A DNA stretch of 9,486 nucleotides from Nitrospira sp. (GTDB lineage: Bacteria; Nitrospirota; JACRHL01): NCBI GenBank assembly GCA_026994095.1, contig JALWRU010000021.1, positions 1-9,486 of the forward strand, written 5' to 3'. This document shows positions 1-6,316 of the stretch, one piece after another. Both the position numbers and the translations under genes were made by a program. How positions within the stretch are numbered: the stretch's first letter is position 1; every line of letters starts with the position of its first letter. The notes beneath the pieces were generated by a model that saw nothing but the letters and a program-made list of their open reading frames with translations, was not told where the DNA came from and ran no database searches.

Positions 1-11
1 GGGGCAAAGCG

Positions 12-644
12 ATGGGGGTGGGTGTAATTGCGGCCCTGCTACTTTTGTCCGGTGTGGTACTGGCCAGTGTGCGCAGCTTTCACCCGACACCCGCACCGGT
101 AAACACCGTATCGGCCACCCAAGCAACGGCCTATGTGGAGCAGGCCCGTACACAGGCGGGGCAGGTCGACCTGCCCACCAACTTGAGGGTCTGGCGAGCG
201 CACTTGATGTTCGGGCAGGTAATGCGCTTTTCCGCCCATGAGATCACCAACCACTGGAGCCCCCTGTTTGCCCCACGGCCTTACCCCCACACCGATTTTT
301 ACATCGCCCCGCCGATTATTGGTGACCCGGTGGTCTTTCCCGGTGAGTTGCCACAATGGGCATTATCCGGTGCCGATATGGTGATCGTGGGCAGCTTTAC
401 CGCACGGCCACACGGCCCCTCAATTGAGGCCTTTGCCCTGGCACCCGCCGATATGGATGATGGGCCGCTGTTGCTACCAGCATCGCCGCTTCTGGCGCAG
501 CATGCGGCCTATGTGAGGGACGTACAGCAGGGCCTTTTAGCGGCCAGATCACCGGCTATCGACGCCAGTCCGCCTGCGCAATCTGCTCTGCAAACCCGGC
601 CTCAAGCAGCACCCGCAACTGGTCCGGAGAAACCGTCCGGGTAG
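12..644 (+). CDS. Small exported or membrane-anchored protein, unknown function (5' end may lie outside the window)
   Basis: I do not recognise the family. The 210-residue product starts with a hydrophobic stretch (residues about 3-20) followed by a Pro-rich segment, which fits an uncleaved signal anchor or signal peptide, so the rest is probably periplasmic. The middle (residues about 50-180) has ordinary globular composition, with a DMVIVGSF strand-like segment near 122-129 and many prolines. The ATG at 12 is preceded by GGGG at 1-4, a possible weak ribosome site, but the frame stays open to the window edge, so an earlier start cannot be excluded. The last 29 residues or so (from about 182) are Ala/Pro/Gln-rich and are encoded opposite the end of the convergent transglutaminase-like gene, an overlap of 89 bases. 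The gene is convergent to the acyltransferase cluster and there is no evidence it shares its function. Confidence 0.62.
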   Translation: MGVGVIAALLLLSGVVLASVRSFHPTPAPVNTVSATQATAYVEQARTQAGQVDLPTNLRVWRAHLMFGQVMRFSAHEITNHWSPLFAPRPYPHTDFYIAPPIIGDPVVFPGELPQWALSGADMVIVGSFTARPHGPSIEAFALAPADMDDGPLLLPASPLLAQHAAYVRDVQQGLLAARSPAIDASPPAQSALQTRPQAAPATGPEKPSG

Positions 645-1776
645 GCAGATTAAATTCGGCGATCCAGTTCATGGCATTTTGCGCCAGCGCCGGGTCCTCA
701 TGCTGCACCCCGTAGGTGTAGCGCCCCAGAAAAGCAGTCCCGTAACCGGGCCGACCAAAATAGGCCACTCCGCCGTACATCAGGCGACCATAGTTGTCCC
801 AGCCAGAATCGGCGCGGCGACCAGATACCAGCGCCGCCTCAAAGACGAAGTCAGTAGCCCGGTCCGGGTTGGGATAGTGGGACTCAGGCAGGTAGGCAAT
901 CGGGGCATCCTGATATACATCCAGCCCTGCCCGTTGCCACCAATCGTCCTCCAGCTGAGCGCGGTCATCGGTAATGGTATGAATCTGTTGGGCCAGCTCC
1001 ATGGCTCCCATCCAGCGCACAAAAAAAGCGTTGTTGATGTCGAACATCACAAACTGCCCGGCCCCCGGCAGATAGACCTCCGGCACATTGTGGGTGGTAC
1101 GCCCGATGCTGCCATCGTCCTGCCGATAGGTACCCGGAAATGTCACGATGCGGCTGGGCAGGGCAAACCGGTCAAACACGATCTGCCGAAACAGTTCCCC
1201 GGTAGGGCCACACAGCAGCAGCGCTGGTGACTGGCTGGTAAACCACTCACTGATAAACCCCACCGTACCCTGTTGGCTCCAGCGGGGGTCGCCGCCGTTG
1301 CACCAGAGGGTATTGGCCACGGTAAAATCAAAGATTTTGACCACCCCCTCATCGATGGGCTGGCGGCGATCCAGTACCAGCACCTTGAGGAAGTCGGTGC
1401 CGTTGATCTTTAAGTAGTATTCACCGGGCTGCTCAAACAGCAGGGTTGAGCCGTGGAACGACGACAGCAGGTTATTGGGCGGGTTGCCCACCAGTGGCAG
1501 GGTCGGATTTACCTGCGGTCGTGCACCTCCAAAAAGGGGCGCAAAAAAGGTTACTGACTGAACCGGCTCGGCGGTGCGGATCTTCCCCCCTGCATAGAGG
1601 ATCGGATATCTGGTCGGTCCGTAATCAAACGGTTGCTGCGCCAGAGACGAGGCCTTGAGCCGCTGGAACCCACTGGAGAAGTTGAATAGCCAGACCTCGC
1701 AGGCCACCCCGACGGTTACTGTGGCGACCATGAGCAGCAGACACCAGCGCAGCATGGCAGACGATCGAATCAGCAT
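556..1776 (-). CDS. Membrane-anchored transglutaminase-like (Cys-His-Asp) protein
   Basis: This 406-residue protein has one N-terminal hydrophobic segment (residues about 9-25), so the bulk is probably periplasmic. Residues about 175-255 resemble the transglutaminase-like (papain-fold) core: a Cys in LLLCGPTGELF (C189) heading a helix that ends in LPSRIV, a His in THNVPEVYLPGAG (H229), and an Asp in FVMFDINN (D246). The order and spacing match the family's Cys-His-Asp triad. Such domains act as peptidases, cross-linkers or deamidases; the substrate here is unknown. The regions before (30-170) and after (260-406) are unassigned, the latter rich in Tyr, Trp and Asp. The ATG at 1776 is preferred because AGG lies 8 bases upstream (1785-1787); the internal Met8 lacks one. 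It is the last gene of the minus-strand array, 64 bases after the MBOAT gene, and its end overlaps the convergent gene. The fold call is by eye; no family name is certain. Confidence 0.8.
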   Translation of the reverse strand: MLIRSSAMLRWCLLLMVATVTVGVACEVWLFNFSSGFQRLKASSLAQQPFDYGPTRYPILYAGGKIRTAEPVQSVTFFAPLFGGARPQVNPTLPLVGNPPNNLLSSFHGSTLLFEQPGEYYLKINGTDFLKVLVLDRRQPIDEGVVKIFDFTVANTLWCNGGDPRWSQQGTVGFISEWFTSQSPALLLCGPTGELFRQIVFDRFALPSRIVTFPGTYRQDDGSIGRTTHNVPEVYLPGAGQFVMFDINNAFFVRWMGAMELAQQIHTITDDRAQLEDDWWQRAGLDVYQDAPIAYLPESHYPNPDRATDFVFEAALVSGRRADSGWDNYGRLMYGGVAYFGRPGYGTAFLGRYTYGVQHEDPALAQNAMNWIAEFNLPTRTVSPDQLRVLLEAGFAEQIAQADWRR

Positions 1777-1840
1777 TGAACGGACCTGCCTATTTGAAGT
1801 AAATCGACCATGCTACGGTGACCTGTGACGGGCCTGCCCC

Positions 1841-3262
1841 CTAAAACCGGAAGTAGATAAACGGGGTGGGGGTGCCTGAATTAAACACCAATACCACAAA
1901 AAAGATCCCGGCGTAGACTGCCCCTTTGAGCACCACCGGCTGACGTAACCACCAGACCTTGGGGTCGATATACTCATTGAATAGCTGCGATAACCACGCC
2001 AGCATAATCAAACTCACTGCTGCCACCATGCCCACGGTCAGCGGCGGCCCGTCGGTAAAGGTGGTTAGCTTTTCCAGCAGCGCCAACAACAGATCGTTGT
2101 TCTCGGCCCGGAACGGGATCCACAGCAGCACGGTCACCTGAAACAGTATCAGCCCACCAATGACCCGACGGCGCAACGAGAGTGCCTGATCCGCCTTGGC
2201 TCCACGGGCGACACCAAACACCCGTTCCAGCGACAGCAGCGCCCCGTGCAGGAACCCCCAGATGACAAAATGCCATGCGGCACCGTGCCACAGGCCACCC
2301 AGCAGCATGGTAATCATCAGGTTGCGATAGATTCGCCACCGGGTTTTGACCCGGTTGCCTCCCAAAGAGAAGTAGAGATAGTCCCGTAACCAGCGCGACA
2401 ACGACATGTGCCACCGTCGCCAGAAGTCGGTAATGCTGACCGCCACATAGGGCTGGCGAAAGTTCTCCGGCAGGCGATAGCCCATCAGCCGGGCGCAACC
2501 GATGGCGATATCGGTATAGCCGCTAAAGTCAAAATAGATTTGCAGTGCAAAGGCGTAGATGCCGATCCACGCACCTACGGTGCCCACCGAGGCCGGGTCG
2601 GAAAACGCCTGATCCGCATAGATCGCCAAAAAATCCGCCAGTACGATCTTCTTGAACAGCCCCACAAAGATACGATAGAGCGCCTCTTCCAACTCGCTGG
2701 CGCTGAGCTTTGGTGGCTGATGGGTCTGGTGCAAAAACTCGCTGGCCCGCACAATCGGCCCGGCGATCAACTGGGGGAAGTAGGCCACAAAAAAGGCGAA
2801 ACGGTACCAGGATTTTTCAGGCTTCAGGTGCCCCCGGTAGACATCGATGGTGTAGCTCAGGGACTGGAAGGTGTAAAACGAGATCCCCACCGGCAAGGCA
2901 ATGTTCAGATCCACCCAGGACAGCTCAATGCCCAGATTGCCCGCCACCTCCGCCACACTTCCGGCGAAAAAGTTGAAGTATTTGAAGTAGGCCAGAATGC
3001 CCAGATTGGTGCCCAGAGACAGCCACAGCCAGCGCTTTTTTTGCGCCTGACTGGTGGCCCGGTCGATGGCCAGCGCCGCCACATAGTCGATCTGGGTGGA
3101 GGCGAAGATCAGCAGGATCAACCAGTGGTTGTTGCTGGTATAAAAATAGTAGCTGGCCAGCAGCATCACCCAGATGCGCAGCTTCGGCAGCCCCACCAGC
3201 GCCCAGGACAGGCCCAGTACCAGCAGGAAGAACCCCAGGTATTGCCAGGAGTTAAATAACAC
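1841..3262 (-). CDS. MBOAT family membrane O-acyltransferase (AlgI/DltB-like)
   Basis: This is a multi-pass inner-membrane acyltransferase of 473 residues, about the usual AlgI length. The N-terminus MLFNSWQYL is typical of the family. Key motifs are PVGISFYTFQSLSYTIDVYRG (125-145, listed here in part only as PVGISFYTFQ), YFPQLIAGPI (161-170), FDFSGYTDIAIG (244-255), LPENFRQPY (264-272), DFWRRWHMSLSRWLRDYLY (279-297) and GGLWHGAAW (322-330), where H326 should be the conserved catalytic His. The tail PFIYFRF is also characteristic. AlgI-type proteins pass an acetyl group from a cytoplasmic donor across the membrane for O-acetylation of a polysaccharide; DltB does the like with D-alanine. The start is GTG (3260-3262), two bases after the stop of the SGNH/DltD-like gene, so the two are almost certainly cotranslated, mirroring AlgI-AlgJ and DltB-DltD pairings. 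Substrate and acyl group cannot be told from sequence. Confidence 0.95.
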   Translation of the reverse strand: MLFNSWQYLGFFLLVLGLSWALVGLPKLRIWVMLLASYYFYTSNNHWLILLIFASTQIDYVAALAIDRATSQAQKKRWLWLSLGTNLGILAYFKYFNFFAGSVAEVAGNLGIELSWVDLNIALPVGISFYTFQSLSYTIDVYRGHLKPEKSWYRFAFFVAYFPQLIAGPIVRASEFLHQTHQPPKLSASELEEALYRIFVGLFKKIVLADFLAIYADQAFSDPASVGTVGAWIGIYAFALQIYFDFSGYTDIAIGCARLMGYRLPENFRQPYVAVSITDFWRRWHMSLSRWLRDYLYFSLGGNRVKTRWRIYRNLMITMLLGGLWHGAAWHFVIWGFLHGALLSLERVFGVARGAKADQALSLRRRVIGGLILFQVTVLLWIPFRAENNDLLLALLEKLTTFTDGPPLTVGMVAAVSLIMLAWLSQLFNEYIDPKVWWLRQPVVLKGAVYAGIFFVVLVFNSGTPTPFIYFRF

Positions 3263-3264
3263 CG

Positions 3265-4626
3265 CTAACGCCCCGCCCCGGCATCGTCTGTGCGGGTCAG
3301 GACCGGGCGCAGGGCGTCTGCCAGACGGGGGGCATACTTGATGATACCGACGCTGTTCAAGTGGTTGTAGTCAAAGTAGTCCGCATCGGTAAGGCCGTCC
3401 AGATCAGCCCGCACATAGGTGAATCCGCGCTGTTGCACCATCGGCTCTACGTACTCGCGCATCCAGTTGCGCCACCGCTGTCGCAGGTGGGGGTGGCCGT
3501 AGGTGTAAGGCGCCTCTTCAATCTCGTTGATAATCAGATCAACCCCGGCCTGCTGAAAGGCGTCCAGGGTGGCCTCAAAGGTGGCCACATACTCGGCGGC
3601 CATTTCGGTGGGCAGGGCGATACCGTCGGCCCAGCCCGTATCCAGCGGCGCAAACCGCCCATAACGTCGCTGCCAGTCATCCTGCTGAATTTTCCGGTAG
3701 TAGTCCGGATCCAGTTCAATACGGATATGACCACCCCGGTTGGCCGACAGGGCCACCGAGGTCAAGCGACCACCGTCGTCGAATACCTGCACCCGCGATA
3801 CCACTGATTGGGTGCGGTAGTAGTCGGTCAGGGCCTGCTTTTGTGATGCCAGCGGCCCGGTTAGCAGGGTGGCGGGCGGTAGCCCAGGAACCGGGCTGGA
3901 AGGGCGCGGGTTCACCGCAGGCACTGCTTGCGGGGCGTTGCTTACCCCGGACCCGGAAGCCGGAGCCGTTGTAACCGTCGGAGTGGCCGCTCTGGAGGTC
4001 CCGGACAGCTTGCGCTGCAGCGCCTGCTCAATCGATACCACGGTACGGTTTTTCTCACTAATAACGCGGCGGTCGAGCATACCAATGAACATGCTCAACG
4101 GGTGGGCATTGATCAGGTTTGGAGCCAGCACCCGCCAGTCGTACCCCCACCTCAGATAACGCGCGACATTTTTCACACCGACCGGATACACATCGTGAAT
4201 CGGCCCACCCACCGGGAACAAATTCTGGTGACCAATGGACCACACCACAGTGGTGCCCGGTGCCAGTATGGGGATCAGGTCCTGTACCAGCGGGTACTGG
4301 GTGGGAAACCAGTTGGCAAACGACGACAGGTTAAGGGAGCGACTGCCCAGCAGCGGGTCGATCAGCATGGGGTGGATACCGCAAAAGGTGCGGCTATCAC
4401 CGATAAATACCAGATCAAATTCACTGGCATGCTGCTGGTAGTAAGCCAGCTTTTGGGGCAATCGCCCAGCCACATCCGGGGTGGCGCGGGTGACCAGTGA
4501 CGCCAAACCGAACAGCAGCAAAAATACCGCCGAAAAGGGGGTCAGGTACAACAGTAACAGCCGCCCTACCGAACGCCCACCCCCACCGTCTGCAGGTGGC
4601 TCTGTATGGCTGGAAGTCTGCTTCAT
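3265..4626 (-). CDS. Membrane-anchored SGNH/DltD-like protein with Pro/Ala/Ser/Thr-rich linker
   Basis: The 453-residue product has one hydrophobic anchor (about 21-45) after a short polar, Gly-rich cytoplasmic tail, so the main part should be periplasmic. DLVFIGDSRT (71-80) is an SGNH block I with S78 as candidate nucleophile; WSIGHQN (129-135) may be the block III equivalent; DYNHLN (419-424) gives the C-terminal Asp/His pair (D419, H422). This divergent pattern, beside an MBOAT gene, fits the DltD/AlgJ/AlgX type of acyl-transfer partner. Residues about 208-258 form a low-complexity stretch rich in Pro, Ala, Ser, Thr and Val that splits the SGNH region, probably a flexible linker or insertion. 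The ATG at 4626 is 3 bases after the stop of the preceding SGNH gene and the stop is 2 bases before the MBOAT start, so it is an internal operon gene. It could instead act as an esterase; exact subfamily is uncertain. Confidence 0.88.
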   Translation of the reverse strand: MKQTSSHTEPPADGGGGRSVGRLLLLYLTPFSAVFLLLFGLASLVTRATPDVAGRLPQKLAYYQQHASEFDLVFIGDSRTFCGIHPMLIDPLLGSRSLNLSSFANWFPTQYPLVQDLIPILAPGTTVVWSIGHQNLFPVGGPIHDVYPVGVKNVARYLRWGYDWRVLAPNLINAHPLSMFIGMLDRRVISEKNRTVVSIEQALQRKLSGTSRAATPTVTTAPASGSGVSNAPQAVPAVNPRPSSPVPGLPPATLLTGPLASQKQALTDYYRTQSVVSRVQVFDDGGRLTSVALSANRGGHIRIELDPDYYRKIQQDDWQRRYGRFAPLDTGWADGIALPTEMAAEYVATFEATLDAFQQAGVDLIINEIEEAPYTYGHPHLRQRWRNWMREYVEPMVQQRGFTYVRADLDGLTDADYFDYNHLNSVGIIKYAPRLADALRPVLTRTDDAGAGR

Positions 4627-4629
4627 CCG

Positions 4630-6066
4630 TTACATTTCAGGGCCGGAGGAAGAGGGTTGAGGATGCTGCGCTACCAGCGGCTTGATCACCTGCCAGATCT
4701 GCTCTGCATACAGGGTGTTGATCTCCCCGTTGGGGTGCGGATCGTTGGGCAGTGCCCACAGTTCCTTACCCTTGGCATCACCGAAACGGTCCATAAATGG
4801 CTGCCACAGGTTGACCGCATGCAGCCCGGCGTCGTTAAACACACGGGTCAATTTTTGATACTTGGCAATCTGCTTGGGATTGTCCGGACCGACCGGGCTG
4901 ACCAGAATAAATGCGTAACCGGGAATCCCGTGCCGGTCGAGGGTGGCCGCGAGTTCCTTGACGGTCTCCAGCCATACGGGCCAGTAGCGCTTGTTTGGGT
5001 CGTACAGGTCGGCCTCCCACTGGCTATAGCTATAACGCTGGCCCCAGACGCCCGCCAGACGATTGATCTGGTAATCCAGATAGCGGAACAGATCCAGGTC
5101 CAGCAACGGGATGCGCTGAAATACTGCCCAGTCATCCTGCTGGCCATTGTGCTCGTAGGTCGGCGGGCCAGGATCGTTGCTGACCGCGCCAATAATCACG
5201 ACATCCGGGCGGTACTGCAAACCGTCCCGCGTTAGGGCGTCCAGATGGTCCCCTGTCTGCCAGCCGTTGTGGGCCAGGGAGATCACCTCCACATCAGGAC
5301 CGGCCAACTGCTGCAATTTGCGAGTATACAGATCGTCGTCGCCAAGGCCAGAACCGTAGGTAAACGAATCACCCAGTACCAACACCCGAAACACCCCTTC
5401 TCTGGCGTCTGTTTGGTGGGTCACATCCCGGTATCCCAGCCCGTTGAGCGTTGGGGCCAATGCCGCTGGCAGAGAGCCATATACCCCTAACACGTGCTGC
5501 TTGGAGTAGTCGGAGCGCAAAAAAAGCTCCACCGGCAACACCGCCACCGCCACGCTGACCAGTACCAGCACCAGCGAAGGCAGCGCTCGTTTCATGTGCG
5601 GGCCAAACCCCATGAACACCAGCAATACCAACAGCGTGACCAGCAGCAGCAAGGGGGGGAGTTTAAGCGCGTAGACCACCGAATAAACCCGCTGATTGCT
5701 GGCCGGGTTGCTATTGTCAGAGGCCGACAGCAGCAGCACGGTATCCCAGTGCAAATAGCGGCCCTGACCACGGGTCACAATGGCCGACTCCAGCGAGTGA
5801 GATGGGCCTAAGGGCTGTCCGTCTTCAAACAGTTGCAAACCGGAGCGTTCTGCACCGACGCGGTCGCCGCGAGAAAGCCAGCTTAACGGCGGGTCCATTT
5901 TGTGTTTGTAGGCCAAACCGTTAACGGGGATAAATCGAGCCGGGTCGAGGACCAACTGATGCTGCCATAGTCCGGCCAGCATGGCCACCTGCACCACCAC
6001 CGCAATCAGCAGGAGTGCAATAAACATCCGGCGGATGCGCTCGTTGATTCGATCCAATACCAGCAT
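4630..6066 (-). CDS. SGNH/GDSL hydrolase-family protein with three membrane segments
   Basis: The 478-residue protein appears to have membrane segments at about 14-33, 135-153 and 160-180, with an extracytoplasmic region (about 35-130) between the first two. In this region LFEDGQPLGP and LLLSASDNSNP look like a conserved beta-rich domain often joined to SGNH modules (from memory, not searched). The C-terminal half (about 225-465) is an SGNH domain: VLGDSFTYG with S234, AHNGWQTGDH with G268, GAVSNDPG with N297, and NDPHPNG with D442 and H444. All four catalytic blocks are therefore present, and an active esterase or acyltransferase is expected. The ATG at 6066 is supported by GGAG at 6070-6073, although the spacing is short (3 bases). 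Three bases separate its stop from the next gene. A sigma70-like promoter lies about 190 bases upstream, making this the probable first gene of the four-gene 3' part of the array. Confidence 0.9.
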   Translation of the reverse strand: MLVLDRINERIRRMFIALLLIAVVVQVAMLAGLWQHQLVLDPARFIPVNGLAYKHKMDPPLSWLSRGDRVGAERSGLQLFEDGQPLGPSHSLESAIVTRGQGRYLHWDTVLLLSASDNSNPASNQRVYSVVYALKLPPLLLLVTLLVLLVFMGFGPHMKRALPSLVLVLVSVAVAVLPVELFLRSDYSKQHVLGVYGSLPAALAPTLNGLGYRDVTHQTDAREGVFRVLVLGDSFTYGSGLGDDDLYTRKLQQLAGPDVEVISLAHNGWQTGDHLDALTRDGLQYRPDVVIIGAVSNDPGPPTYEHNGQQDDWAVFQRIPLLDLDLFRYLDYQINRLAGVWGQRYSYSQWEADLYDPNKRYWPVWLETVKELAATLDRHGIPGYAFILVSPVGPDNPKQIAKYQKLTRVFNDAGLHAVNLWQPFMDRFGDAKGKELWALPNDPHPNGEINTLYAEQIWQVIKPLVAQHPQPSSSGPEM

Positions 6067-6168
6067 TTTCTCCAGCCGTACCAGTTACTTCAGGGGGGCT
6101 CCAGCGGTGGGCCGATGGGCATCCAGACAAACCACCACAGCACCTTTTTGCAAAGGACTACGGGGAAA

Positions 6169-6291
6169 CTATCGGGCCAAATCCAGGACCGCCTCGCACC
6201 CGCCCACACGACTGGGCACGCGAATCGACCATACACACAAGCAATACAACTGGTCGGTATCATACCCACTGACTTTCAGGCTGCCAAGCAT
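6169..6291 (-). CDS. Possible small ORF of 40 codons in the gap between the two SGNH genes (doubtful)
   Basis: An ATG at 6291 opens a 40-codon frame with an AGGTG five bases upstream (6297-6301). The peptide has a YCLCVW segment and no recognised family. After its TAG stop the same frame stays open for 27 more codons and ends in TAA at 6085-6087, 18 bases before the next gene. Against it, the apparent ribosome site is part of a perfect palindrome and the start codon directly adjoins a -35 box, so both signals have another explanation; open frames of this size are also expected by chance at this GC content. It could be translated only from a transcript that reads through from the upstream SGNH gene. 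Confidence 0.2.
   Translation of the reverse strand: MLGSLKVSGYDTDQLYCLCVWSIRVPSRVGGCEAVLDLAR
6259..6287 (-). promoter_or_regulatory. Sigma70-like promoter for the SGNH-DltD-like-MBOAT-transglutaminase genes
   Basis: Reading the minus strand, TTGGCA (6287-6282) and TATGAT (6264-6259) are separated by exactly 17 bases; each box matches five of six consensus positions. Transcription would start near 6252, giving a leader of about 186 bases before the ATG at 6066. Its position, in the only sizeable gap of the array, suggests the last four genes can be expressed independently of the first two. A 15-bp palindrome sits just upstream of the -35 box. Confidence 0.55.
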
Positions 6292-6304
6292 CAGGTCACC
6301 TGAT
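6290..6304. promoter_or_regulatory. Perfect 15-bp palindrome beside the -35 box, possible operator
   Basis: ATCAGGTCACCTGAT consists of two perfect 7-base arms around one central base. It ends 2 bases from the predicted -35 box (6282-6287), so its centre is near -45 relative to the predicted start. That position suits a dimeric activator, or a repressor blocking polymerase. As RNA it would form only a 6-bp stem with a 3-base loop and no U-tract, so a terminator for the upstream gene is less likely. The binding protein is unknown and no candidate regulator is encoded in the window. Confidence 0.45.
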
Positions 6305-6316
6305 CGCCTCACCGCC

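Noticed and set aside
2408..3259. 283-codon open frame on the plus strand opposite the MBOAT gene
   Set aside because: It is antisense to a clear MBOAT protein with all family motifs; its product is Gln/Arg/Gly-rich with no recognisable domain, as expected from the reverse strand of a GC-rich gene.
4606..5235. 209-codon plus-strand frame opposite the second SGNH gene
   Set aside because: It lies wholly against the end of two well-supported minus-strand genes and shows no protein-family feature.
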